Part shown: piece after piece, positions 9,940 to 21,972 of the stretch
Layout of the letters: every line of letters starts with the position of its first letter
Numbering within the stretch: the first letter of the stretch is position 1
From: Chaetomium olivaceum
Lineage: Eukaryota > Ascomycota > Sordariomycetes > Sordariales > Chaetomiaceae
Assembly: GCA_039881045.1 (NCBI GenBank)
Contig: JAYWVB010000013.1
Location: 496,001-560,000, forward strand
Direction: 5' to 3'
DNA length: 64,000 nt
Program-made: the position numbers and the translations under genes
The notes under the pieces: generated by a model
What the model saw: the letters and a program-made list of their open reading frames with translations, nothing else
Told to the model about the DNA's origin: nothing
Databases searched by the model: none

Positions 9940-12002
9940 CTACCTCCCAACCTGCCCTCTCAACGCATCCACCTCCCGCTGCAACGCAGTCAAATCCGCC
10001 AATATATCCCCCGCATGTGACGGCTCTCCCGGGGTCCCTATACCAGCACTACCACTACCACCACCACTATCACCAACGCCACCACCACCATTCTGCACTA
10101 GCGCCCCACCCCCATTTTGTACAACCGTCCCGCTCCCCCCACCATCCGTACTCCCGCGACTCCCACCACGATGTCTCGTAGGCGGCGGCGGCGGCTCTTT
10201 GCCCATCCGATTCCCACCACTCGATCTCCTCGGGAGCAAGCCCGGATCTTGTGGTGACACACCCACGCCAGACAGTGGCCTTCCCGGCCTCTTCCCGCGG
10301 ACCGAGGCGCCACGTGTCGGCGGCGGGGGAGGCGGCACGAGTTTAGCTACCGCCGGCGAAACTGGGGTCGGGGCCTGTTGGGCAGGGGTTGAAGTTGATG
10401 CGGGGGCCGGGGTGATGGACCTGGGGGTGCTGTTACTGCTGGAGACGTCGCTTGCTATTATGGGAGGGGAGGCTACGATCGGACCGGAGAGTGGTGAGGG
10501 CTCGGTAGGAGCATCAAGGGGTGGCGCGCTGGGCGGTGGCATACCGTACGAGCTGGAACCGCGCGACGGATGGCTAGGTCGACGTGGCGGAGGCGGGGCT
10601 GGAGCGTGGATGCTGACGCGTAGACTGGAGGAGCGCGACCGTGTCGAGTCGATCGAGGATCGCCTATGTGAGGAGTCTGTGTCATCATGTTGATGTGCTG
10701 ATGGTGCGCCTGAGATTCCTTTGCTTTCTGATCGGCCGTGAGGCTGACGCCTTGGGGGAGGCACCGGTTTCCTGGCTGACTGGGTTGCTGTGGCTGTAGC
10801 ATTTGGCGTTGCGGGTGATGCGTTCGGCGGTGTTGGTGGTCTTGGAGGCATGACAATGTTGAGCCCCGGTTGTATCTCCGGTTCCGGTGTCTTGCCGGCT
10901 GCTTCGCGGTCAAACACGCTCTCAGCGGCCTCCTCTACAGGCGGCCTTTTTGGGGCGAGAGGAAGTGGCTTGTTAACGCCAGATGGGGTGACGGGCCGCG
11001 CGTTCGACGGAGATGTAGGGGGCAAGGGAGAGGCTTTATGATTCGGGCTGGATGCTGGGGGCTGTGCCCCGCCCGCTGTCCCTTTTGCCTCGCCAGCCGC
11101 TCCGGGTTTAATGAGTTTCCCATGCCGCGAACTCGGCGGGGGCGGCTTTTTCTTCACCACGGTCGGAGCCGGTTGTAAAGCCACCGGCGAGCTGCTGATC
11201 AAGCCGCCCCGGTCGTCCTCCCATCCATGCTCCGACGTCTCACGAGAGGTCTGTGGTGTTTCCTGAACGGCCTGTAGCTTGTCGGATATAGACTGACGCG
11301 AGGCAGAAGATGTATCTGCCGTGCTTGCGCCATCTCCGCTCGGTATTAGCGGGGGCTTAGTGTGCTGGACGTACGGTGCGGTTCCTGGCGATGAGCCTGT
11401 GCTTCCAGCAGTCTGACCCGTCAACAGCAACCGGCCAAACGCGCCAACATCCAGTCCCCCTTTTGTCCCTGATGTCGTGTCGGGACTCTGTTCCGGCTTT
11501 GTCACCCCGACTTCCAAGTCCTCCAAGGTTTTCTGAAACGGATTCGGCGGGGTTTGATATGTCTGTATCGATTGGGGCTCGTCCCCTGTATCGGAAACGT
11601 CGGCCGAGCCTTTTGGCGGGGCATATGTGAAAGGGTCGAGCTGTTCGTATGTCTCATCGCTGCTACTACTGCTACTATCGTCGTCGGACAGGCCGGCCGG
11701 TGGAAAGCGCTGGGGTATGCCGGGAGACTCGGGAGACGAAGGGGGGGCGATTGCACGCGGACCTTTTTGACCACCTTTGGTTTTTGAAAGCTCGTCTCAG
11801 GGGGCGGTTGGTCGGAACTGGAAAGCGATTGTAACTGGTGTCGAAAGAGGTCCGCCGGTGGCAGAGCAGGCGGCGGGCTCGGTGGTTCGTCGAACTCAGC
11901 GAACCTTGGGACGCCCGCAGGTGGGGCAGAAGGCGCAGAAGAGCCGGGGTCTTTGCTGCGACGAAACGGATTGTTGGAGCTGAGGGAAGGCTGTTGCGCC
12001 AT
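9940..12002 (-). CDS. NPF-motif, proline-rich protein with frame break at G7 tract
   Basis: Starts MAQQPSLSSNNPFRRS at 12002 and ends ALRGQVGR at 9940. The frame is interrupted at the G7 tract 11741-11747 (C7 in the mRNA): upstream reads KVVKKVRVQSPP, downstream in another frame reads PSSPESPGIPQRFPPAG. One extra C restores one continuous frame of about 687 aa; no intron signals explain the change. Visible features are NPF motifs (NNPFRR, PPNPFQKT), DPF in LDPFTYAPP, a conserved-looking block LDVGAFGRLLLTG, long Pro/Ser/Thr-rich low-complexity stretches with many PxxP sites, a Gly/Asn-rich run near the end and a short final helix (LADLTALQREVDALRG). NPF/DPF motifs bind EH-domain and adaptor proteins in other systems, so an endocytic or actin-patch scaffold role is possible but only inferred. 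Family not recognised. Confidence 0.7.
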
Positions 12003-13676
12003 GGCTGCAGACGATAGGACCAGCAAAACGATAATCGGACTGATAGGGTACCTAGGTAGGTAGTAGTGTAGTTTGGGTGACAAGATGGCGCGCTGGCACA
12101 GTTGGTGCTAGAGCAGGGGGCTAGGAACCCATCGCCGTCGGGTTTGTGTTGTCACCCGGCTCCGCATCCGACTCGGCCGTTGGGATGGAAGATGCCCAGG
12201 TGGGTGAGTGATGGATGATTCAGGATTCAGGAACAGCGCGTCGCTGATTCGGCTATTTTGTGACTTGGCCCTAGTGTAGTTCGATAGGCGGGCGGTGATT
12301 CTCCAACTCGGCCGTTGCTAACGTTCTCTCCCCAGAAAAAAGTGACTCGACGAGGTGCCCTGGATCACGGTTGCCTGCAGTAATCTTTTAGGGGTTGCGT
12401 TCGCCCCCAGGCAGGTCCGACACGGCATGTCGTTGATCAAGCGGTGGGGCTTGGCAGAAATGCCCCGCCATCCTGGGCATCCGACTGGGCATCCATGGAT
12501 GGACGCTTGCGCAGGGCCAGGCTCGCCGCCGGGCCAGGGACAGCGCATCTGCATCCGGTCGAGCTGCGTGGCAGAGACCCACAGTGGAGTCGAGCGAAAA
12601 CGAACGAAACGACCCCGCCTTGCCGAAGCAGGAGGCTTGTCGGTCGCGCACGAGCCAACGGCGGCCTGGAGCTGTTCGTTGGTGGGGCAAAGCTCGACTT
12701 CGCGTCTTCGCCTCAACAGCTGCTCTCTCCCCGCGAAAAGCTGCTGCAATTTTGTGTTTTACAAGGGCATCACCCCTAGATGTCATGGTTTCACGCTGGG
12801 TTTATCTCTGGGAGAAGCGATATGGGATTATAACTCGCAGTACGAGACTACAAGGAAATAAAGTTGGAAGATAGCTAAGCGTATCTCGAAAAAGCTTTGC
12901 GATAAGATCACGAGCAAGGGATGTACAGTATTTTCCATAGGTATGAAGATACATGTAGCTTAGGGGTGCGCGCGACTCTCCTCTTCCCTTGATGATCTAT
13001 TTGTGTGTTCAAGTCACGGTTTTGACCGCCTCCCCATCCAGATCAAAAAAGTCAAGCAATATGTGGAGATTGGACAAAATGATCTCTGCCCTGATTAAGC
13101 ACCGGCACGGACGGATGATAAGAGCGATGCAAAAAGTAAACAAGCGACGTGACAAAACCGCGTTGGTCTCCCGTCTAGCTGAAGGACGCGGCACAGTGCA
13201 ATTTGAGACACTTCAGGAGTGCAAAACAGTTCATTTGCAGGTATAATTACAATCCACAAACACCGCAAGTTGTAGGCCCATTCGAAATTCCGCCGCCCGC
13301 GTGATCCCAACGCCCACATGATCCCCCCCATTTCTACCCCAGATGTCTCGTGCACTGATCTGTTCCGAACCGGTGGCAATCTCATGTGTTTTGACCCTGG
13401 TCCTTCCGAGAACGCGGATACCATGTAGCGAGCCCAATGTGTGTGGCGGTTATTGAAACAAAATGTCAGCCGACCACGTACCCAGAAGGCAGCAGTGTCG
13501 ATCCAATGTGCAAAACGGCCTGTGTCCCCTCCGCGCGCCGGTGTCGAGCGCGGCAGCGCCCATGCTGCCCCCCAAAATGATTCCCCAATACCGCCCAAAC
13601 GCCGTACTAGACAGAAACCGAACCCTCGCGCCCTAATAAGAAAAAGACATCATGACAAAGCGAAGATACAGGCGTA
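12003..13676. other. Intergenic: upstream of NPF gene, downstream of histone H1
   Basis: 1.67 kb. A TACCTAGGTA palindrome followed by GGTAG lies at 12049-12063, near the NPF gene start. Open frames of 130-170 codons occur on both strands (12318-12861) but resemble no known protein and overlap each other. Confidence 0.4.
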
Positions 13677-14775
13677 TCATGCCGAAGCCTTCTCCTTCTT
13701 AGCCGCGGCCTTCTTAGGTGCCGCCTTCTTTGGTGCCGCGGGCTTAGCAGCAGTCTTTGCGACGCGACCCGACTTGGTCTTGGTCAGGACTGTGGGCTTG
13801 TCGACAACAGCAGGCGCAGACGGAGCCTATGTGGGATTAGCTTGTGTTCAACGGCAGACGAGACAACTTGCTCACCTTCTTGGGCGCGGCGGCCTTCTTG
13901 GGAGCGGCCTTCTTGACGGCAGGAGCCTTCTTCTCCTTGGTCTCCTTCTTAGCGGCAGTCTCCTTCTTGGGAGCGGCCTTCTTGGTGGCAGGCTTCTCCT
14001 TGGCCTCCTTGGTCTCCTTCTTGGCTGCCGCCTCCTTCTTAGGAGCTGCTGCCTTCTTGGGGGCAGCGGGCTTGGAAGCCTTCTTTGCGAGCTTGGTGCC
14101 GCCGGAGGGACCTGTTGATGGTTAGACTATCTTGAACGAGTGCATGGATTGGGTAGCATGTTACATACCCTTGGGCTGCTCAAAGGCACCCTTGTCCACA
14201 CCGTTCTTTAACGCCTTGTTGAAGAGCGAGTCGAACATCTTCTCGGTGACATTGATTGTGTTGTTCGCGCGGACATACTTCTTGAGCGATTGACGGCTGG
14301 TGAGTGTGTTTAGCGAAATGACCAGTGAGCTGCGACCAAAAACATTGTGTGGTGGATGCGACCGGGTGGGTCGCAATGTTGTGATGTTCGGTTGCGACGC
14401 GTTGAATGTGGAAAGCTCTTACCTGGAACCATTGCGATCCTTGAGCTGTAAGTGGGAGTAAAGGGTCAGTAAAAATGATTCTCGTCATGCATAGATCATA
14501 AAACGTCGCGTGGCGAGCCATGCAACACCGCCAACAACAATGCTTCATGTGCGATGTCGAATGATTGCCCCCAAATGCGCCGGAAGAAAAGGAACGGGAG
14601 GAAATACCGCGACGATGGCATCAGTGATCATGTCCTATAATTTGTTAGTCACAAAATACGGATGGAAAGACCCAATGTCAAGACTGCGTACCTGATACGT
14701 GTGCTGCGATCCGGAAGCCTTGGGCTTCGCAGCGGCAGCGCCCTCGGGCTTGGTCTCGGTCTTCTTGGAAGGCAT
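13677..14775 (-). CDS. hH1: Linker histone H1
   Basis: Six exons: 14775-14692, 14634-14608, 14445-14423, 14296-14169, 14111-13876, 13826-13677. They total 648 nt and 215 aa. Exons 2 and 3 are only 27 and 23 nt, but all splice sites are canonical and the protein is continuous: HTYQ-DMITDAIVA-LKDRNGSS-RQSLKKYVRANN. The winged-helix H1/H5 globular domain spans about residues 24-100. The rest is a long Lys/Ala/Pro-rich tail with repeated KKAAPKK/KKETKE units, typical of H1, ending KKEKASA. Fungi usually carry a single H1 gene. It acts as chromatin linker protein between nucleosomes. A TATA box lies at 14951-14956. Confidence 0.95.
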
Positions 14776-14950
14776 GGTGATTGATGTGTGTAAGTGGGAT
14801 TGGTTAAACCGGTATGTTGTTGAGCAAAAGTTGAAATAGCTATCAAATAGACCTTTTAGAGAAATATCGCGTCGATTGTATTTGGGATGGAGAGAAACAG
14901 GGAACAGGAGGGTGTGGGTGGGCAGTCGCGCTCGGGGGCATGCCCTGGTG

Positions 14951-14956
14951 TTTATA
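14951..14956 (-). promoter_or_regulatory. TATA box of histone H1 gene
   Basis: CCCATATAAACACC on the minus strand, about 180 bp upstream of the H1 start codon. Confidence 0.45.
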
Positions 14957-17901
14957 TGGGAAAGCGGGGGGGCTCACTTCACACGCGAGTGATTGTGCTG
15001 ATTGCGCCTCGCATGCTGGGGGTCCAGACATTGCTCCCGGCCAATTTTTAGACCCAAACCTGCAACTCAACCACAAGCATGGCCCGTGCTCTTACACCTC
15101 AGTCGCTCAACTACAAAACCGCCAGATCTTCCCATTCCTCGTGAGTGCATTGCTTGGTTGCTGCGACCCGACTCGAGCTGGTTTCATTGGTTTGCCCTCG
15201 GGCCAGCCTGACAGCCCTGGATCCCCTTCCCTCAGCCCAACCCGCCCGCCCGGATGATGCGACTCATCCGTTTCCCCATCTTACCATATGTGGATGGGTG
15301 CCTGACATGGTGTTTGGCTGGGGCTGGGTGCCGTTGTTTTACATCGAGTTGTCATGTGTTGGCCTTGTCATGGCAAGAAGAGTACCTTCCATTAGGGACT
15401 ACTAGGTCACGGTACCTATTCACATTCACGACCAAAACAGTCGTCGCAACCAACTCTTGGAACGAAGTAAAACTCCATGACGCATTCCGAAATACATCAT
15501 TGCCTCCCCCGCATGGAATCCCCTCTCCTTGGGTTGCTCGACAGATGACGTTGTGGGAGGTCTGGGGAACAAAACGACCAGCCAAAACTGCGGACACAGG
15601 ATGCCGGCGCTGTTCTGCGACCCCTGGCTTGAACGGTGCGTTTGAGTGTAACAACTGGAAGTTGGATCGGCTACGTGGGGAGACTTTCCCTAATTCGGTC
15701 ATGCTTAACAAAAAAGAGACGGTTTGGGGGGTGGACGAATTTGCTGATTGGCCCGTCAAAAACAGCACCTCATCCACTTTGTACCTTCGATCATGTGCAC
15801 CCCATCGATGCTTGAGCTCTCGTTCTCTGATCTCGACTCCCCCATCCCTCGACCCTTCGGCTCCCTCTGCTTCTCCCGTTTCTTCCCCCCTCCTCTTCTG
15901 TGCATTCGTTACTGCATGCGATGACTGGCTTCTTTGTCCCATTTTTGGTTTGATTTTCGGCCCCGACCCCGCTGCCATCCGATCTAGACTCGGCTTGGGG
16001 TCTCGGGATGCCGAGTTGTGATGAATGCCTGTTTGGTCGCGTTTTGGCACGTCGCGATGTTCGATTGAAGACGGACATGCTTCGGCGCATTCAGGATAGC
16101 AACCAACCAGCCCCTGCTCTGCTGCATCAAAGTGTGTCATTTGGATCGCCGCATTCCATGCCTTCTTTCCACACTCTTATTTTCCTCCCGATCCTCTGGC
16201 TTGGTATCGATATGGCCGAAAATCTCCGAAGTCACTCGCGATGGTGGGCGGGTGATCTGGAGTCGCGCTTGAAGCTATCAACACCGCCACCAGACTCACC
16301 TTTTAACTTGCCCAACACCCACGCAACGCCGGTTTTTGAAACCTAACATCGCTCGATTATTTCGATGACCCTTTGGCTTGCCTGTGACTTTTTTTTTGCG
16401 CCCCAATTCCTAGTCTCCGCACTAAGTTTGGGCACCATCCGCGTCATCAGGGTTGATGTCGTGTCGATATGCGCGTCGGCCACCCAGCCACGTCAGATTG
16501 GCCAACCCCCCGACCACCATGCAAGCATGAAACCGCATTCGCATCTACCAGATGTGTTTTACTCAGTCATTCACTTTATCTTGGGCTATTTTCTTCCTTC
16601 TTGTGACTAGACGCGTAGCACTCGACCGGTTTGTCACACGATCAAAGCTTGCGGGGTTGGGTGGTTGATGATTGACCATGATCAACGGCCCGTCGTCTTC
16701 CGCGTCGCTCCGTCCGCACGGGTTTGTCACCGCCCACGGGACTTGCAACTTGTTTACCAGCCATTCTATGAACTACCCGGGTTCCAAGCCTCGCTTTCTT
16801 TGGTCGTTGGCTGCCTGCGCCGCTCTATTTCAAAACAGAGGTCCAGGTTGCCAGCGTGGCGCTTATAAGAGGCGCGCTCCCTCGGTCTGCCCTGGCGGCA
16901 ATAAGGGGATCACTGGCAGGCAATGAGACCAAGCCCGACAACGCTTTCTTTTGTAACAGACAGGCGGCAGTCGTAAATAAGGGATAGCTAGTGAGCGTAT
17001 TGCCGTCGTATGCAGCTCTCAGTCGTGCTTCCTGGTTTGCAGACGGACCCTTCCGGCTTCCATCCCGAGGGATGTTCTGTCAGGTTTCGGTTCTGCAAAA
17101 ATGATTCGACCCAAGAAAAGTCGGGCTCCAAGGGAAAATGAAATCGAGTGTAAGAACCTGGAAAGCAAAAGGATCAGTCAACAGGGACGAGGACGAGGAA
17201 ATAAAATTGAAAACGGAAACGGAAAGAAATAAAAGACAAGAAAACGATAAAAGGGAGAGTAGGGGAGAACGACAGAAAGAGAAAACTAAAGAAATGAGAG
17301 AGAAAGAGATGGAAGAAAATAACATATATAAAAAATAAAAATAAAAGCCGAGCTAAAAGACAGCAAAGAAAGTAAATACCTCGTCGTTCTCGGCACTCGA
17401 TGACTTCCGGCTCGTTTTTACAATCGAGCATCTTCACCCGGAATCCGGCTTGTTTTCTCATGCGGTGGGAGGGCACCACCTCGTGAGAAAAGGAAGGACA
17501 ACAGAGCATGGTCTTTACTTTAGGTAGGTGCGTTGCTTACCTACATGTACCTAGACAGTTAGTTGCACTTCCAACTTCGCATGGAAATCATCTATTTCAC
17601 ACAAAGATTACTTCAACAGATGGTCTAACGTTCACTCATAAGCCCCATCCCTTTCCATGAGCTTGGTTGCTTCCTTTTGTTGTATAGCTTAAACGAAAAG
17701 AAGGGCTTAAGCCACGGTATCGATCGTCGATAACTCACTACTTCGACTTTTATCCTCGCTGACCCCCCGGAGCCCACGTGTTCCCGCATCTCGAGCGGCC
17801 ATCGTCGTATCACTGCCTGTGGGATATTATCTGATACATGATATCACCGGGAAGAAGCTGACAACGCCAGGGTTTGTGACAGTTCGAAATACCGTACCGC
17901 C
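14957..17901. other. Intergenic, 2.9 kb
   Basis: No recognisable gene. Frames of about 255 codons are open on both strands across 15254-16140, but neither resembles a known protein and they mirror each other. 17140-17345 is a purine-rich GA/AAG tract. TAGGTAGGT- and CCTACATGTACCTAG-like motifs occur near 17521-17555. Confidence 0.4.
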
Positions 17902-18545
17902 GTGGAAACGTCTGGAGGATTCCGCTTTCTCGACCTGCCCTCCGAGATCCGCAATCTCATTTACAAGGAGGTACTTGTCGTACCAGACTGTATAATACTT
18001 TACCACAACCGGCACTCGAACGTCCTAGTGCTATTTTCGACCCATGCGCCTCGTTGGGTCGCATTATTTCACGCCAACAGACAAATTTACCGCGAGGCAA
18101 GGTCGATATTATACGGATACAACACATTTGCTTTAAAGCAACGCGCTCACCGTTACGGTGTCTTGTCATACTTCCTCGACTGTATTGGGCCGGAGAATGT
18201 GGGTCTTCTGAGGAGGTTGGCCATGGACTTTCTTAATGTAGGCTACGACGGCTCTCGGAAGACGACGAGGCCCATTTCGAGGAGTTGAGAGTTTTACGGA
18301 GGTGCATCAATCTCGAAACGATACAGAATCTCTACTCTCCCGCGTAGGAAGTGGGGTTGACAGTGGGAACATACAACCCGGCCAACGCCGAGCTCGTTCG
18401 GGACGCGCTGCTTCGGATTCACGCCATCCTGCAGAGTACCCCTTCACAGCCCAAGGCTCACGTCATTGCCACCGCCTACCCCCTTGCGCCTCAGGTGCTG
18501 GAGTTGATGAAGACTTTCGGGTGGAAGGTAGAGTACCTGAGATAG
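17902..18545 (+). pseudogene. Decayed 2EXR-type (F-box-like) protein gene
   Basis: The first frame opens METSGGFRFLDLPSEIRNLI, then WVALFHANRQIYREARSILY and SYFLDCIGPENVGLLRRL. This is the pattern of the fungal 2EXR family (short proteins with an F-box-like N-terminus). After residue ~110 the frame fails. The sequence then makes sense in a second frame (SEDDEAHFEELRVLRRC), meets a stop near 18346, and resumes in a third (NPANAELVRDALLRIHAILQ to WKVEYLR, stop 18543-18545). No intron of workable length and consensus bridges these breaks (the gap at 18346 would need a 20-nt intron). At least two disruptions make it a likely pseudogene or a badly sequenced paralogue of an expanded family. Confidence 0.6.
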
Positions 18546-20292
18546 AGGGGGTTCGGGGGTTGAAGCTGTCGAGATTGCCAGGCGGAGGCTTATCTCGGAA
18601 ACTGGAACGGTTGCTCCCTGTATCGTACGGTTAGTGTCTAAAAATTAAATAGAAGCGAGTCACTTTTGTCCTTCTCCCATGACGGGTTGTCGCTCTCACA
18701 GTTCCTGACATGAAAAAGGAACGATAACCCCAAGACACGGTATCGCCCTGAACATGGGGTTTCGTCTAGGTCGTAGAGACGATGCCATTCACTCAGACAC
18801 CAGAACACTACCGCTGACCCATAAGCAAGGCGTATTACATTATTCTTAAAGTCATGGTCAAAAAGCAGAGTAATATATAGCAAACCTGTAATAGCAATCG
18901 CGGCAGCACTGGCTCACAATACTGGTGTAACATATTGACACCGACTGACAACAACTAACAACAGAATAACCTCCCCCTACATCTACTGCCATCCGGAACA
19001 TACTGTTCCCCAGCTAGGAGGTTGGGCAACGACAGAACAACAAGCACTGTTTTTGCTCTTTCGCTAGGTTAGAACTCCATTCCATGTTGATATCAACTCC
19101 CAGCCGTGGGCAGCTAGTGAGATATGCCGACTTAAGCGGCGAGCAGTGCAATATCTAATCTAAAGAGCAACAAATATTTTAACCAGTCTCTCTAAAGCGT
19201 TGTTTCTTATCCGGCCAGGGCGAACAAGCCGTACCTAGGAACCCTCTGGCCAAACAAAAAAAAAACGGCCGAACTCCAAAAGAAAATAAGTCCGCGTAAA
19301 AGATTCACACTTTAATGATTAACTTTACAGAAAACGACAAAAAAAGGGATGGAGGAGCGGGATAAGAAAATAGAACCCGAGTAAAAGAGACGCAAATCGA
19401 GTATAAAGACCCTTTGTAAAGTAAACTAGTGTTTCGTTCCTATAACTTGAGCCTCCACACTTCGAGTCCGGCCTTTTTTGCCCATGGGGTGGGTGGGTGC
19501 TAAGGCGCAAATAACCCACGACAAACCCATTCCCAGCCACACCACACCACCTACACAAACATTCACTCCCACCTCCAACACGCATCATGCATCACGCAAC
19601 ACACATGGTACATGTACAACATTCTCAATCAAACAATCCACTGTCCATTCGCCCAAGCCAGCCAGCCAGCCAGCCTATCGTCACCCGCAGGTAGCAGGTA
19701 GCAGGTGGCAGAACCCGCCCAGCAGCTTCCATGCCCAAGCAAGCAAAAACACCACCAGCAGCAAAGTAAGAAAGGCAAAGTAAAATAGGCAAGCAGGCAG
19801 GCAGATAAGTAGGTAGGTAGATGATATTCGCTACCTGAATCCCCCCCCACTGACCGACGACCGACCGACGACCGGCCTCTCAACCGTCCCATCAAACCCA
19901 CACACCCCAACGCCGGTTATGCACGACCCGCCCCCCACCCCTTTCACCCCGACCGAGGCCTCTCATGCAAAATAGTGACTACCTAGGTAATGTACCAAAG
20001 AAAAAAACGCTGGCCGTTCAGTAGTAGTAGTGGGAACAGCAAACATAGTAAAACGGACAACACGACTCAACTCAACACAAGAAAAACAGACGACGACAGC
20101 GGGTCAAAGGGTATCAACCCCCCCCTTTTACCCTTCACCCCTCCTTTTCCCGACCGACTCGAAAAGAATCAGGTCAAGGGGCCACCGAATTCAACCCCCC
20201 CCACCTTCTCCTCTCCGCAGAGGCAGATGTAAATCATCCAACCCCAGCCCCAACCCCCCAACCTCGACCCCTTGCTGAGCACCATCCCTCCA
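18546..20292. other. Intergenic, downstream of WOPR gene
   Basis: 1.75 kb between the 2EXR remnant and the 3' end of the WOPR gene; the part near 19450-20290 may include a long 3' UTR. It holds GCCAGCCAGCCAG and GCAGGCAGGCAG runs (19660-19810) and a TACCTAGGTA palindrome at 19980-19989. No coding signal. Confidence 0.4.
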
Positions 20293-21972
20293 CTAAAAGA
20301 AATTCTTATTCAACACCCCAATCGCCCTCGCATCCTCGCCCTGCGAGCGCAAATCTCGCCCCGCCGACGACGATGCCGACGCCGGCATACCCGCCGGCCC
20401 ACCGGAAGGCGAGCTCCCTGCGCTACTAACACCACCACCGCCCCCACCACCTCCGTTGCTACTCGCACTCACACCGCTCACAGCACTCGCACTCGCCGGG
20501 TTGGCGCTATTCGGCTCTGACCCAGCGGGCACAGACGAAGGGTGCAGCAGGGCAGAGAGCGTGGGCCGGGTGCTGGCGGCTGTGGGGGTGCCGCTGGCGG
20601 CGGCGCCGCTGTTGTCTGAGATGGCGCTGCGGGGCGGCGAGTCGGAGGGGGCCCTGATGGTGGGGCTTGCGGCGGCGACGCTGGTGGCGTAGGGGATGGA
20701 TGATGATGAGACGAGGATGGGGTTGTGGCCGTGGCACTTGGAGGGGCGCCGGTGGTTCCGTTTGGTTGCTGCTGTTGCTGGTGGGCGAGCTGGCCTGGGG
20801 CGGGAGTGGGCTGTGCTGGTTACGGGCTGCGTCGATGGGGGCGAGCCGCGGCTCTATTTGCACGGCTTCCCTTGCTTTGGCTTGGAGATGTTGTGATCGT
20901 GGGGATTCGAGTAGGGAGAGGCGGGGTGGAGGCGCTTGGGGCGAGTGGTTTTGGTTTTGGGGATACGGTTGTGCGGGTGGCATTCCTATCCTGGGAGGAA
21001 CTAACGCGGGAAGTTGCGGGTGATTTTGTTGGGGTTGGTGTTGATTTTGTTGCGGGTGTGGTGGGTGATGTTGGTGTTGGGGCTCCGGGTGCGGTTGGGC
21101 ATGTGGGGGGTGTTGCGCGTGAGGGTGTTGGTGCGCGTACGAGTGCGCATGCAGTGGAGGCAGCGGCGTCCGTTCGTGGGCCGAAGTTGGCTCGGTGGGC
21201 ACATAGGAGGGATGCGCATGCGGGTGGGGGGGTACGCGTGTGACGCTGCAGGCGGCGGGCCTTGTGAATATGGGTAGTGGCCATGGCCGTAAGGCGGTGT
21301 CCCGACGGGCGAAGGCGGCCATGCGTAGCCCGGATGCGGGTACTGCGGGGCGTAGCCGTGGTGAGGAGGCGGCTGGTGGTGGTGCGGCATGTAGGATGGT
21401 TGGGGCAGAGGCGCCCTCGCCGGTGCTGGCGGTGTCGTCTCGGCGAGGCTCGATTCGGGGTACATGCCCTTTGCTGGGACGATATGCCTGAGCGACGGAT
21501 CGCTACTAGGCAGAGGCAAGTCCAGCGGCCCTCGGGAATAGTAGGCAATTAGGTGGAGATGCTGGCCCGCCGCGTTGGTGATGCTGAACGATTGCTTCGT
21601 TAGCCCGTCGGGTTTGTACCGGTACCCGTCCGGTTCCCCATCGTCGTGGTCCTCGTCGCTTCCTCGGCCAGAGTCTGGTGTTTTCCCGGCGGCTCTTCTC
21701 CCACCGCCAAAAGCGTTCCCCCTCTTGCCTTCCATTTCCCGGTACGTCAAAAAGCTCCCAGCGACACGGCTAGCGCTCCATGACTTTCCGTCCGTCCACC
21801 GCCGCATGCCAGCTTCCCGTTCATCCCAGACGAAGACGGAGCCGGACCGAATAGCTTGCCGCTCCTTTTCCGATAACCTCCTCTGAACCCGCGGAAGGAG
21901 GCCTAGCCTGCATGCTTCGAATAGCTTGATGGCGTCAGCGGGCGACCGCACCACACCGTAGTACGTTTCCAT
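20293..21972 (-). CDS. pac2: WOPR-domain transcription factor (Gti1/Pac2 family), C-terminal half frame-disrupted
   Basis: Start METYYGVVRSPADAIKLFEA at 21972. The WOPR DNA-binding region fills about residues 1-160: CRLGLLPRVQRRLSEKERQ, SGSVFVWDEREAGMRRWTDG, KSWSASRVAGSFLTYREMEG, an acidic/Gly-rich insert, then GYRYKPDGLTKQSFS and HLHLIAYYSRG. These features are those of the Pac2 branch rather than Gti1/Wor1. A Pro/His/Tyr-rich region follows. At the G7 tract 21226-21232 the frame must shift by one base to continue as HPHAHPSYVPTEP instead of stopping at 21001. A second change (or two more) between about 20700 and 20850 returns it to the original frame, which runs through SSSSIPYATSVAAASPTIRA to a plausible end, EDARAIGVLNKNFF, at 20293. 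Net frame is restored, giving about 560 aa. WOPR proteins are master regulators of development and pathogenicity. Its upstream intergenic region is very long. Confidence 0.82.

Noticed and set aside
12000..12083. Upstream ATG giving the NPF protein a signal-peptide-like start
   Set aside because: The extension is hydrophobic, but the remainder has cytosolic adaptor-type motifs, and the ATG at 12002 has the better context (GCGCCATGG on the coding strand).
12318..12861. Overlapping frames of 130-170 codons upstream of the NPF gene
   Set aside because: Open on both strands with no family resemblance.
15254..16140. Paired 255- and 262-codon frames on opposite strands upstream of histone H1
   Set aside because: They mirror each other and show no homology; most likely open by chance in the H1 upstream region.
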